Assembly (NCBI GenBank): GCA_016790075.1
Contig: JAEUPP010000020.1
Location: 36,248 to 100,247, forward strand
DNA length: 64,000 nt
Source of the DNA: Rhodanobacteraceae bacterium
GTDB lineage: Bacteria; Pseudomonadota; Gammaproteobacteria; Xanthomonadales; Rhodanobacteraceae
Direction of reading: 5' to 3'
Notes under the pieces: generated by a model
Told to the model about the DNA's origin: nothing
Seen by the model: the letters and a program-made list of their open reading frames with translations, nothing else
The model's database searches: none
Program-made: the position numbers and the translations under genes
Shown: in pieces, positions 36,532-45,373 of the stretch
Layout: the number at the start of each line of letters is the position of its first letter
How positions within the stretch are numbered: the stretch's first letter is position 1

Positions 36532-37169
36532 ATATCGATCAAAATTTCTGCGCAACAATCGAAAAAATAAGCGGAATTTCTGTTTGTCCGCTTAATGCCG
36601 CATCAGCGGCGTGTGTTCGGCGGCTTTGTCGCCGGTTTCTTTCTGCGAACTCGTAGCTTTCACGCGGGTAGTCTTCTCTGCGCCGGTGGTTGGCGGCGGC
36701 GATTCCGGGTGCCGGTGAGGCGTGGTCTGCGTGCCGAGGGCGCGAGCCATCGCCGTGAGTCGGCTAGTGTAAGGGTGAATGGGCGCAATGCGTGCGGCGC
36801 TTTGATCGGGAAGCGGTTTCGCCGTGCCGGGACAGCGCTGGGCCCGGCGGCCCTGGTGCGATTCCTGCTGACGCCCTGTGTGGTAAGCCCAGTGGCCGCT
36901 AGTCAGAGCACCAAGTCCCGCCGTCGAGCTCGCCGTGGTCGTTTCCATCCGGATCACCCGCGTAAGTGCAGTAGAGCCGCGTCGATCATGACGCAGGCGC
37001 AATTGAATTAAGTGAAATGATTAATTTAAATATTCTTTATGAAATAAAAACAAATAATAATAGTATATTGTTGGTGCGGCTGGTGCTTGTCGCTGCTGCG
37101 CGTGCGACAGTCGCTGTTGCATCTATTTATATGTTTTATATACCTTATTCATGAATTTAAGGAGTAATT
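36532..37169. other. 640-base gap with a sharply AT-rich end
   Basis: Long frames on both strands over 36592-37011 have no recognisable content or ribosome site. From about 37012 to 37165 the DNA is strongly AT-rich (tracts of A, T and TATATT), unlike the rest of the window. This is probably the promoter region of the next gene and may have been acquired with it. Confidence 0.4.
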
Positions 37170-37673
37170 ATGAACTTGCTTCGTAATGGACTCGTTGCTT
37201 TGCTGTTGGCAGGCATTGGCGCCCAGGCTGTCGCGTCAGATGCCGTGGCTGCGCCACCGACCATTAGCCTGGCACCCGTTGGGGAAGGCGAGGTGGCAAT
37301 TTCAATGAGCAATGCAACCGACGATGAATTTGCGGCGTTTCTGGCTGCAGCGGTGGCAGCCGAAGCGCCGGTCGCTTTGGCTGAGCACCATGGTGTGATG
37401 ACCGCGACGGTGTCCAAAGACGCATTGTTCCCGCGGGATGGCGCTCCGTTCGCGAACAAAGCCGGTGTGGGGGTCAACGCGTTCTGGCGGCGCAAGACAT
37501 TTCGCGCCTACTTTCGCTGGCTATGGGAAAGCAGCTCCGACCCCGTGCGTTGCACGGATATCACGGTGCGTGGCGGCTATTTGGTAGCCCTGGCTTATTT
37601 CACCAGCACCTATCCCGGCATCACCCACGTATCGCATTTGGATGCACCAAACTCCGAGGGTGGATGCCCCTGA
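37170..37673 (+). CDS. Small secreted protein of unknown function
   Basis: 167 residues with a clear signal peptide (LLRNGLVALLLAGIGAQAVAS). The mature part is Ala-rich at first, then aromatic and basic (FWRRKTFRAYFRWLWE), and ends with a segment containing two cysteines. ATG 37170 follows AAGGAG. The AT-rich upstream region suggests a strong or foreign promoter. No family recognised; short exported peptides with a basic/aromatic core can be antibacterial or structural, but nothing here proves it. Confidence 0.6.
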   Translation: MNLLRNGLVALLLAGIGAQAVASDAVAAPPTISLAPVGEGEVAISMSNATDDEFAAFLAAAVAAEAPVALAEHHGVMTATVSKDALFPRDGAPFANKAGVGVNAFWRRKTFRAYFRWLWESSSDPVRCTDITVRGGYLVALAYFTSTYPGITHVSHLDAPNSEGGCP

Positions 37674-37949
37674 GCGAGGGGCGCCGGCTCCGCGGTAGGG
37701 TGTTGCCGCGGAGCTTCTCAGGCAGCCGCCGCGAAGCGTGTGCCTTATTGGAACCCGCCCGCAAAGACCGGATATAGGAAATTCAAGCGCGTTTCCCGGG
37801 GCAATTTGATGCGTAGGCGGCTGTGGTACAAGCGCCGCTTTGGGTTCGGATCGGACGTCAGCGCGTGGGGCTTCGGCACCGTGCGGCCGCGCAGCTCGTG
37901 GCCGTTTCTGACTGATCCCCGGCAGATGGCCGAGCGCAGCCCTGCGGGA

Positions 37950-38230
37950 TCGTAGCGGCGCCGGATTGGCTGGAGGTTTTCGCCTCGACCGCGGGGTTGG
38001 CTCGGCGATCGCGTAGCCGCTGCAGGCGGCACACGAACTGCCGGCCGGTCGTGCGATGGCTCCCGCGCACCGCGCTTCTCGAAATAGGCGAGGATGGTGC
38101 GGGTTTCCTCGATGCTGGCGACAATGCGCATTGCGCCCCCGCAGTGGATGCCGGTGGCGGTTCCGATGGCAAAGACCCGCTTGGCGCGTTGTGCTCAGGT
38201 CATCGAGCGACGCTTGTCCTCGAGACGGCA
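37950..38230 (-). pseudogene. Remnant of an IS91-type transposase C-terminus
   Basis: The minus strand reads AKRVFAIGTATGIHCGGAMR, then IVASIEETRTILAYFEKRGA. This matches the C-terminal block of IS91/IS1294 transposases, which have a conserved CGG, (L/M)R(I/V)xAxIE and a basic tail. The second cysteine pair is incomplete and a stop lies just upstream, so it is non-functional. The stretch 37674-37950 has no gene. Confidence 0.5.
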
Positions 38231-38309
38231 AGAACACGGCCATTCATGCCGCGAACGTACGCGGAATAGTGGTCCTCACCGTAGTGTTTACGGAAACCCG
38301 GTGCATCGT

Positions 38310-39248
38310 TCAGTGAGCGGCGACTCCTGTGCGCTGCAGGTAAGTACTCAAGGCTGCCAGCCTCGCATCGCAGCGGACGCTGAGGTGCTGCCGCAGCTCG
38401 CGGATGGTGGTGGTGAGTTGGCGGCGGTCGGCGCAGATCAGGTTCAGTGGGGTGGGCTCTCCCTGCCATGACTGGCAGAGAGCGACCAATCTGCCGGCGA
38501 TCAGATCATCGGCGACATCCAGCGCGGACTTGCAGGCAATGCCAATACCCGCCAGTGCCCAGCGCCGGACGATATCGCCGTCATCGGAAATGCGATCTCC
38601 GCGAACATCGATCACGCATGCGCTACCGTCGCGATGGAATCGCCAGCGGTTGTGGATGTCATCGCCCAGTACGAAACAGAGGCAGTTGTGCCCGGGCAGA
38701 TCTTCGGGCCGTTCGATAGGGCCGGTCCGTTCGAGGTAGGCCGGCGCGGCGCAAAGAATGCGTACATTGGTTGCCGCAAGAGGCAATGCCACCATCGACG
38801 AATCCGATGGCGCGCCATAACGCAGCGCTGCGTCCACCGGCTCGCGGAACAGGTCGCTCAGGCGGTCTGTGGCCTGCAATCGCAGGCGCAGGTCCGGAAA
38901 TCGTGTCTGGAAATCGTTCATCCATTCCGGCAGGACATTGCGCCCCAGATCGGACGGCACCGATAGCAGGAACTGGCCGCGGACGAGGCCTCGCCCGGTC
39001 GCAACGACGTCGCGGCCTTCATCCAGCCATTGCATCCCCTGCCGGCAATACTGCAGGAAGGTCTCCCCTTCGGGCGTGAGGCGCAGGCTGCGAGTCGAGC
39101 GCACAAACAACGGGGCCGCCAGCTCGGCCTCCAGTCGTTTCAGCGATGCGCTCGCGGCGGCCGGCGAGAGATCGAACAGGCGGGCCGCCGCTGACAGGCT
39201 GCCGGATTTTGCGATTTGCAGGAACAGTCGGAGATCCTGGAGGGTCAT
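38310..39248 (-). CDS. LysR-family transcriptional regulator
   Basis: 312 residues. An N-terminal winged helix-turn-helix (LQDLRLFLQIAKSGSLSAAA, then LSPAAASASLKRLEAEL) is followed by a LysR substrate-binding domain (VRGQFLLSVPSDLGRNVLPE onward). The start at 39248 was chosen because it begins at the conserved MTLQDL of the HTH. Divergent from the ene-reductase gene, with a dyad immediately upstream, it very likely controls that operon. The inducer may be an electrophile or quinone. Confidence 0.88.
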   Translation of the reverse strand: MTLQDLRLFLQIAKSGSLSAAARLFDLSPAAASASLKRLEAELAAPLFVRSTRSLRLTPEGETFLQYCRQGMQWLDEGRDVVATGRGLVRGQFLLSVPSDLGRNVLPEWMNDFQTRFPDLRLRLQATDRLSDLFREPVDAALRYGAPSDSSMVALPLAATNVRILCAAPAYLERTGPIERPEDLPGHNCLCFVLGDDIHNRWRFHRDGSACVIDVRGDRISDDGDIVRRWALAGIGIACKSALDVADDLIAGRLVALCQSWQGEPTPLNLICADRRQLTTTIRELRQHLSVRCDARLAALSTYLQRTGVAAH

Positions 39249-39249
39249 T

Positions 39250-39266
39250 TTCAAATTCTGCTTGAA
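39250..39266. promoter_or_regulatory. LysR-type dyad
   Basis: TTCAA, seven bases, TTGAA, directly before the LysR start and 118 bases before the ene-reductase start. The layout suits autorepression and divergent activation. Confidence 0.4.
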
Positions 39267-39383
39267 ACTGAATCGTAATTTACCCGCTTTCTTGGAAAGT
39301 CCGGGAGCCGGATGATGCCCAGCCACTTCCACCGCTGATGCGGCCTTGTTCCGGCCACAGACGGCCTCTTGCGCAGGACGACC

Positions 39384-40526
39384 ATGGTGTCTGGATTGTT
39401 CGATCCCATTTCCCTGAACGGGCTGACCATTCGCAACCGCGTGGTCATGGCTCCCATGACCCGGTGCAGGACGAGTCAACCGGGAAACCGCCCCAATGCG
39501 GCGATGGCGACCTACTACGCGCAGCGCGCCGGCGCTGGTCTGATCGTGTCCGAAGCCACCCAGGTCTCGCCGCAAGGGCAGGGTTACAGCTTCACCCCCG
39601 GTATCCACAGTGAGGAACAGATCGCCGGCTGGAGGCTGGTCACGGACGCGGTGCATGCCGCTGGTGGGCACATCTTCCTGCAGTTGTGGCATGTCGGGCG
39701 GATGTCGCATCCGTCCTTCCATGACGGGGACCTGCCGGTGGCACCTTCGGCAATACAGCCCGACGCGCAGGTGTGGATCGTGCAGGATGGCATCGGCGCT
39801 ATGGTCGACTGCCCCATGCCACGCGCGCTGGCAACCGGTGAAATCCCGGGAGTGGTCGACCAGTTTCGCCGTGGTGCGGCCAATGCCATCGCGGCCGGCT
39901 TCGACGGTATCGAAATACATGGTGCCAATGGCTATCTGATCGACCAATTCCTGCGCAGCACATCAAACCAACGCGATGACGACTATGGCGGCAGCATCGT
40001 CAAGCGCGTGCGACTTCTTTGCAAGGTCGTGGAAGCGGTGGTCGCCGAAATCGGCGCGGGGCGCACAGGGGTCCGTCTGTCTCCCTTCATCACTGCACGC
40101 GGCATGGCATGCCCCGAGATCATCCCGGCGATCCTGCACGCAGCCAGAAAGCTCGATGCCTTGGATATTGCTTACATCCACCTGGCCGAAGCCGACTGGG
40201 ACGATGCTCCGCAGGTGCCGGACAGCTTCCGTCATGCACTGCGCACAGCGTTCAGAGGGCGCCTGATCGTTGCCGGGCGTTACGATCAGGTCCGTGCGGA
40301 GGCGATCCTCAAGGCGGGTCTCGCCGATCTGGTTGCCTTTGGACGCCCATTCATCGCCAATCCGGACTTGCCCAGACGCTTGGCATGCGGCATGGCGCTC
40401 GCCGATTTCGATCCCGCGACCTTGTTCGGTGGGGATGAGCGCGGCTATCTGGATTATCCGCCGGCCGCTGGTGTCAGCGCTTCGGCATCCACCGCACTGG
40501 AGATATGCGCAGGAGTCTGCGCGTGA
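39384..40526 (+). CDS. Old yellow enzyme family ene-reductase
   Basis: 380 residues, an FMN-dependent alkene reductase. Typical elements are present: LFDPISLNGLTIRNRVVMAP at the N-terminus, the HxxN active-site pair in IHGANGYLIDQF, the phosphate-binding region with LADLVAFGRPFIANPDLPRR, and YLDYPPA at the end. ATG 39384 has AGGA six bases upstream. These enzymes reduce activated alkenes and quinones with NAD(P)H. It is first in an operon with an ABM monooxygenase and a zinc-type oxidoreductase. Confidence 0.9.
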   Translation: MVSGLFDPISLNGLTIRNRVVMAPMTRCRTSQPGNRPNAAMATYYAQRAGAGLIVSEATQVSPQGQGYSFTPGIHSEEQIAGWRLVTDAVHAAGGHIFLQLWHVGRMSHPSFHDGDLPVAPSAIQPDAQVWIVQDGIGAMVDCPMPRALATGEIPGVVDQFRRGAANAIAAGFDGIEIHGANGYLIDQFLRSTSNQRDDDYGGSIVKRVRLLCKVVEAVVAEIGAGRTGVRLSPFITARGMACPEIIPAILHAARKLDALDIAYIHLAEADWDDAPQVPDSFRHALRTAFRGRLIVAGRYDQVRAEAILKAGLADLVAFGRPFIANPDLPRRLACGMALADFDPATLFGGDERGYLDYPPAAGVSASASTALEICAGVCA

Positions 40527-40798
40527 TCGCCACCAGCCAGGCCCGCACCGGCTGCGCCGGGGAGGTCGAAGCCGCCCTGCGCGCCTTGCTCGTGCCGACA
40601 CGGGCCGAAGACGGCTGCGAGGAATACCTGCTGTATCGGGAGCTCGCTCGCGCCGATCGCTTCTTCATGCTCGAACGCTGGCACGAGGATGCGGCATTGA
40701 CCCGTCATCCGGCGACACCCCGCAGGGAAACCCTGCGGGAACGCCTTGAGGGGTGCGTCGAACAGTTGTCGGTAGCTCGCCTGCAACGTATCGAATGA
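40523..40798 (+). CDS. Antibiotic biosynthesis monooxygenase (ABM) domain protein
   Basis: 91 residues from GTG 40523, which overlaps the TGA of the preceding gene (GTGA) and has AGGAG at 40511-40515, a classic coupled start. Single ABM ferredoxin-like domain: VEAALRALLVPTRAEDGCEE, then FFMLERW. Such proteins act as small quinol oxygenases or heme-independent monooxygenases and often accompany OYE genes. Its partner here is probably the same aromatic or quinone stress. Confidence 0.82.
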   Translation: MIATSQARTGCAGEVEAALRALLVPTRAEDGCEEYLLYRELARADRFFMLERWHEDAALTRHPATPRRETLRERLEGCVEQLSVARLQRIE

Positions 40799-40832
40799 CC
40801 GTTCCAGATTTCCATCCATTACAGGACTCTCC

Positions 40833-41846
40833 ATGAAAGCCATCGGTTACTACCACAGCGGTCCGATCGACCGCGACGACGCACTGCTCGATCTCACACT
40901 CCCGGAGCCGCAGATTGGTCCGCGTGATCTCCTGGTCGAAGTGCGGGCGATCTCGGTCAACCCGGTCGACACCAAGGTTCGTCGCAACGCGACGCCTGCG
41001 CCAGGTCAGGCACGCATACTCGGATACGACGCTGCAGGCGTGGTATCTGCGGTGGGCAGCGAAGTCACCTTGTTCGGGCCGGGCGACCGGGTCTGGTATG
41101 CCGGCGCGATCGGTCGCCCTGGCACGAACGCCGAACTGCACGCGGTGGATGAGCGAATTGTCGGACACATGCCGGGGTCGATGGATTTCGCACAGGCAGC
41201 CGCCCTGCCGTTGACTGCGATCACCGCATGGGAGCTGCTGTTCGACCGCCTTCAGATAGCGCGTGACGGTAGCGGTGGTGCGTTGCTGGTCACCGGCGCT
41301 GGTGGTGGTGTCGGCTCGATTCTGGTGCAGCTGGCGCGGCAACTGACTGGCCTGACCGTGATCGGGACCGCATCGCGTGCCGAAACCCGCGACTGGGTCA
41401 TGTCACTTGGCGCGCATCACGTGATCGATCACAGCCAACCGTTCGCACCGCAGCTGGATGCCATCGGTTATCCGCAGGTGCAGTACGTTGCCAGCCTGAC
41501 CCACACTGACCTCCACTACGACGCACTGGTGCAAGCGCTGGCGCCGCAAGGGCGTCTTGGCCTGATCGACGACCCCGCAACGCCGATCGACATCATGAAA
41601 CTCAAGGGCAAAGCCCTGTCGCTGCATTGGGAGATGATGTTCACCAGGCCGTTGCATCAGACCAGCGACATGATCGAACAACATCGATTGCTTGATGCGG
41701 TGACCAAACTGATCGACGCCGGCAGGCTCCAGGGCACGGTCGGTGAGCACTACGGCGCGATCAACGCCGCCAACCTGCGGCGCGCGCATGCACGGATCGA
41801 AAGCGGCAAGACCAAGGGGAAGATCGTGCTGGAAGGGTTCGGCTGA
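40833..41846 (+). CDS. Zinc-type alcohol dehydrogenase-like quinone oxidoreductase
   Basis: 337 residues, MDR superfamily. The N-terminal GroES-like domain contains ISVNPVDTKVRRNATP, and the nucleotide-binding fold has the AGGGVGS motif (LLVTGAGGGVGSILVQLARQ). The structural-zinc cysteines are absent, as in QOR/ZADH enzymes. AGGA lies seven bases upstream. It completes a LysR-linked electrophile-detoxification operon. Confidence 0.88.
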   Translation: MKAIGYYHSGPIDRDDALLDLTLPEPQIGPRDLLVEVRAISVNPVDTKVRRNATPAPGQARILGYDAAGVVSAVGSEVTLFGPGDRVWYAGAIGRPGTNAELHAVDERIVGHMPGSMDFAQAAALPLTAITAWELLFDRLQIARDGSGGALLVTGAGGGVGSILVQLARQLTGLTVIGTASRAETRDWVMSLGAHHVIDHSQPFAPQLDAIGYPQVQYVASLTHTDLHYDALVQALAPQGRLGLIDDPATPIDIMKLKGKALSLHWEMMFTRPLHQTSDMIEQHRLLDAVTKLIDAGRLQGTVGEHYGAINAANLRRAHARIESGKTKGKIVLEGFG

Positions 41847-41867
41847 TCGGCGCGACTTGATCTGACT

Positions 41868-42096
41868 CAAGCGCAATAGTCATGGCACAGCGGCCGTCGG
41901 CACCGGCTTGCACTCGTGCGATGGTCATCCCCGGTATTCCGAGCCAGGGCGCACGATGTTTCGCCGCAATAGATGCCGTTGCAGCAGCAACTGGTGCGTT
42001 GGTGGCGGTCCCGGAAACGCGGCCTTCAATGGCCGCGGACCGTGCGCCACCTGGAGATAGTGCGGCCAGCAGCGCAACGAGCAGCGCAATGCGCAA
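41868..42096 (-). pseudogene. Truncated exported protein
   Basis: From a TTG at 42096 the minus strand encodes a signal-peptide-like segment (RIALLVALLAALSPGGARSA), then IEGRVSGTATNAPVAAATAS, resembling a carboxypeptidase-regulatory-like beta sandwich, and ARVQAGADGRCAM. The homology stops where it meets the oxidoreductase gene, into which the frame continues only as antisense. Probably a 3'-truncated remnant. Confidence 0.3.
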
Positions 42097-42130
42097 GATT
42101 GAGTCATTCCAAATGTATGTTATTTACACA

Positions 42131-42157
42131 AAAAATAGGCCCGGACAAGGCCGGGCG
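42131..42157 (-). terminator. Intrinsic terminator of the beta-propeller gene
   Basis: On the minus strand GCCCGG and CCGGGC pair with a short loop, followed by CTATTTTTT. It lies about 50 bases after the stop of the 42205-43563 gene. Confidence 0.8.
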
Positions 42158-42204
42158 CAAAGAGTCAGTGCTACCGACTGATTCCACCTCGCAGGTTTTT
42201 TGCG

Positions 42205-43563
42205 TCAAGGCTGGGCAGGGCGATAGGTAAACCAGGTCAGGAAGACGAGACCGTTGCCATCGGTGTCGAGCATGAAACCTTCTCCGTCACGTGACGGGCC
42301 GCCGTACCAGGCTCCCTGTACCCAATTGGTGTTCGGCGCACCGGCAATGCCGGTACGGCGGCAGTCGACTGTTGCGGGGGTGATCAGCATGCGTTCTATG
42401 CGATAGCCGCCATCGCCAAAACGCGCGCTGTTGTCTCCAGTTGATTCCCAGCGCAACTGGGCTTCAGTGCAGCTGGTGAATTCGAGCCGGATCTTGCCCC
42501 AGCGCGGCTTGTTCACCTCGGCAGGGTCGAAGTCCTCACCGAAGTACGTGCCTAGCGCGGTATTGGCTTCAAGCTCCACGCTGGAACCGTTGAGGCGGCC
42601 TAGCGCGGTCAGCCAGTACTGAGAGCCAAGCGTCGCGGGGTTCGGCTCCTCGAACACGGAGCGACGCGGAATCATGGCTATGTAGGTAGGACCCGACAGG
42701 CCGCCTGAGTTAAGCGGAATGAACAGCGACTTTTCCTCGCCGGTCTCCGGATCAATCTTGATAACGCCAGACCCCAGCCTGCCATTGCCGGCGACCAGCA
42801 AATTGCCGTCGAAATCCCAGGCCATGCCGGTGGGTGACGTGATCGAAGAGTTCACCACTTTGTCGAGACCACCCTCCGGAAAGCGGTAGCGCAGGATCTG
42901 GTTCGAGCGCTCGCCACTGACATAGAGCCTGTCCTCGGCAACATTCAGCAACAGGCCACGCGCGGCGCGCAACCCGTTGTCACGCGGCGGAACGAACTGG
43001 CTGTACTGCTGGGTATCCGGGTCGTAGCGGACGACATTGTGGGAGTCGTAGCCGGGCACGTATATGTTGTCGTCGGGGCCGGTCAGCATGCCGTTGTCGG
43101 GGCCGGCCAGCACACTGGCGCCCGCTACCGGCACCGCCTCGGCGACGCCGGTCTGCACGTTGTAGCGGCGCAGCGCGCCGGTCGAGTAGCTCGACACGTA
43201 GACACCGCCCGTATCATCGAAGGTAAGTCCGGTCGCGTCCCAGTTCGGTTCGAGGCGAGCGAAGGTGTCGATGTAATTGAAGGTATCGAAGTCATAACGC
43301 AGGATCGTGCCGGCTTCCTCACTGACCACCCAGAGACGGCCGTCGGGCCCCAGCTTTACCGCCTGTGCTCCCTGGATGCGCCCCGTATCGTCGAGGTTGC
43401 GCTGGAACTGTCCGGTGCAGGCGTCGTAGATGTGCACATTGCTGAAATAGCCGCTCACCAGGACGCGGAAGTTGTCACAGGGCGCTGCCTGTACGGTGCC
43501 TATCGAGAACAAGGCTGAACACAAGATGGAAACACGGGTACGCCAGCTCAGTCTGCAGTTCAT
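42205..43563 (-). CDS. Secreted NHL/SMP-30-like beta-propeller protein
   Basis: 452 residues with a signal peptide (RVSILCSALFSIGTVQAAP). About six propeller blades follow, with repeated patterns such as ILRYDFDTFNYIDTF, ALRRYNVQTGVAEAV and VVRYDPDTQQYSQFV, like streptogramin-lyase/NHL repeats. A C-terminal beta domain (GAWYGGPSRDGEGFMLDTDG) resembles one found on exported proteins of this group. ATG 43563 begins the signal peptide. Probably an envelope or extracellular binding protein; the substrate is unknown. Confidence 0.72.
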   Translation of the reverse strand: MNCRLSWRTRVSILCSALFSIGTVQAAPCDNFRVLVSGYFSNVHIYDACTGQFQRNLDDTGRIQGAQAVKLGPDGRLWVVSEEAGTILRYDFDTFNYIDTFARLEPNWDATGLTFDDTGGVYVSSYSTGALRRYNVQTGVAEAVPVAGASVLAGPDNGMLTGPDDNIYVPGYDSHNVVRYDPDTQQYSQFVPPRDNGLRAARGLLLNVAEDRLYVSGERSNQILRYRFPEGGLDKVVNSSITSPTGMAWDFDGNLLVAGNGRLGSGVIKIDPETGEEKSLFIPLNSGGLSGPTYIAMIPRRSVFEEPNPATLGSQYWLTALGRLNGSSVELEANTALGTYFGEDFDPAEVNKPRWGKIRLEFTSCTEAQLRWESTGDNSARFGDGGYRIERMLITPATVDCRRTGIAGAPNTNWVQGAWYGGPSRDGEGFMLDTDGNGLVFLTWFTYRPAQP

Positions 43564-43850
43564 TGAATGCTCGTGCTGTTGGGGGGGCAGCAGAGTGGTC
43601 CAGGCCGGAACCAAGGCGCCTGCGCGAACTGTTCGCGGTGCCTTCGCAAGATCCCGGTCCTTGCCTATCAGTCACTTAAAGCACGGGGGGCAATTGTTGA
43701 CGTCGTGGTTGCCAGCAATTTTCTGGGCCACATTGGGATACCGGACAGTTTCCGGACACCCAGCGGCCCCCTGAACTCAGACCCTCGGATGGGGCGCGGC
43801 GTGAATCGTGGCGATCCACCGAGTCATGGGTCGAAGCCGGCTACGGTCGG

Positions 43851-44099
43851 GTCAAGCCCGGCAGGCAGAAGTGCAGGGATTGCTGGGCCACTGCAATCAT
43901 TCGCCACGCGGATGGCTGGGTGATCGGGGAGCAATATCGCGATGATGGCGGGTGTCCGTCCTTCGGTCCGTCCATCGGTCCCGTCGACCAGTACGCGGCG
44001 ACGCTCGCCCGCTGGCTTGGTGTTCCACCCGCGAACATTCTCGACATCGTGCCGAATGCGGCCAATTTCCCGACCTCTGACCTGCGCTTTTTGGTGTAG
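43851..44099 (+). pseudogene. C-terminal remnant of a DUF1501-type protein
   Basis: The + strand frame ending at TAG 44097-44099 reads GPVDQYAATLARWLGVPPAN, then ILDIVPNAANFPTSDLRFLV. This is the characteristic C-terminus of Tat-exported DUF1501 proteins (VDQYxATLARWxGV...PNxxNF). Nothing upstream continues the protein in any frame. A weaker echo (ATDQHAATLARC) lies near 52742-52777. Confidence 0.45.
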
Positions 44100-44265
44100 A
44101 TCCGCTGCTGATCAACAGGGCTGGGGCGTGATAGCCGGGACGAGCCGGTGGTCCGGCAACGGTCGGTGCTGCTGCTCAAGCACTTTTGCATGGCGCCCAT
44201 CGGCAGTTGAGCGCAGTTGGGTGCCGCTTGTGCAGAAGCCAGCGATGGCTCGGGTTGCTACGGGC

Positions 44266-45291
44266 TCAGGTTTTGCCAGCCGATGGCGGTGCGATCGATT
44301 CGCGCAGCACGAGTCGGGCTGGATGCATGCTCGGATGTTGTTCGGCCTCGCCGGAACGCAACTGCTCGAGCAGGATACTGGTCGCGGTCCTGGCCATGTC
44401 ACGGATCGGCTGCTGGATCGTGCTGATCGAGGGCCAGACCTGGCGCGAAATCGGCGCATCGTCGAAACCAACCACGGAAAGCTGCTCGGGGATGCGCAGA
44501 CCGTGGACGAGTGCCGTCTTGATCACGCCACCAGCCATCTCGTCGTTGGCGGCGAAGATCGCCGTCGGCGGTGACGCGAGTTTCAGCAACTGGCGCGCGC
44601 CTTCCTCACCGGCATGAAAGCAGTTGTCGCCGACCACTACCAGCTCGTCCTGCAGGGCGATGCCATTTGCACGCAGGGCCTTGCAATAGCCCTCGAAACG
44701 AAGACCGACCGCACGGTGATCGGGATGGCCGGTGATGAAGCCGATGCGGCGGTGGCCGAGGCCGATCAGCACTTCGGCCAGCTCGAACGAGGCGTCGAGA
44801 TCATTCGTCTCGACGAACGGGTGCGCGGCCTTGTCGATGGTCGGTGCAATCCGGACCAGCGGAATGCCGGCGTCCTTGAGCAGTGTGATCGCCTCCATGT
44901 GATCGGAAATCGGCGGCGACAGCAGCACACCATCGATACGCCGGTCGAGAATCAGGTCGGAGATTTCATTGGCCAGGTCGCCATCGCGGAACTCGCCCGG
45001 ATGGATGACCAGCTCGTAGCCCTGCGGCCGGCACATCTCGAGCACGCCCTCCTGGATGTCGAGCACATAGTGCGCGCCGGGTTTGCCGTAGATCAGGCCG
45101 AGCATGAAGGAGCGATTGGCGGCGAGACCGCGCGCTGACAGGCGCGGCCGGTAGTTGAGTTCGGCGATGGCCGCCTCGACTCGCTCTCGCGTCGGTTGCC
45201 TGACATTGGGTTCGCGATTGACGACGCGCGAGACGGTCTTGATCGACACGCCCGCCCTGGCCGCCACATCGTCGATGATCGCCTTCCTCAT
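44266..45291 (-). CDS. LacI-family regulator
   Basis: 341 residues. The N-terminal helix-turn-helix is IDDVAARAGVSIKTVSRVVN and the hinge follows (NYRPRLSARGLAANRS). The periplasmic-binding-like sugar domain (LGLIYGKPGAHYVLDIQEGV to LSVVGFDDAPISRQVWPSIS) is complete. ATG 45291 has GGAGG upstream. It is last in the order TonB receptor, GH1, symporter, LacI. Three LacI-type operators lie at 50965-51045; an AAGCGCTT dyad at 45311-45318 may serve autoregulation. The inducer is likely a glucoside or disaccharide. Confidence 0.88.
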   Translation of the reverse strand: MRKAIIDDVAARAGVSIKTVSRVVNREPNVRQPTRERVEAAIAELNYRPRLSARGLAANRSFMLGLIYGKPGAHYVLDIQEGVLEMCRPQGYELVIHPGEFRDGDLANEISDLILDRRIDGVLLSPPISDHMEAITLLKDAGIPLVRIAPTIDKAAHPFVETNDLDASFELAEVLIGLGHRRIGFITGHPDHRAVGLRFEGYCKALRANGIALQDELVVVGDNCFHAGEEGARQLLKLASPPTAIFAANDEMAGGVIKTALVHGLRIPEQLSVVGFDDAPISRQVWPSISTIQQPIRDMARTATSILLEQLRSGEAEQHPSMHPARLVLRESIAPPSAGKT

Positions 45292-45373
45292 CGGTTCGGC
45301 CTCCACCCCGAAGCGCTTTGTCCGTGTCGATTGTATAGGCAAGCACCAGGGCGAGCCGGCACGGCGCGATCGG

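Noticed and set aside
43851-43900. Zinc-ribbon transposase motif (KCRDC) in the DUF1501 remnant
   Set aside because: Only one cysteine pair is present, with no further transposase sequence; treated as chance.
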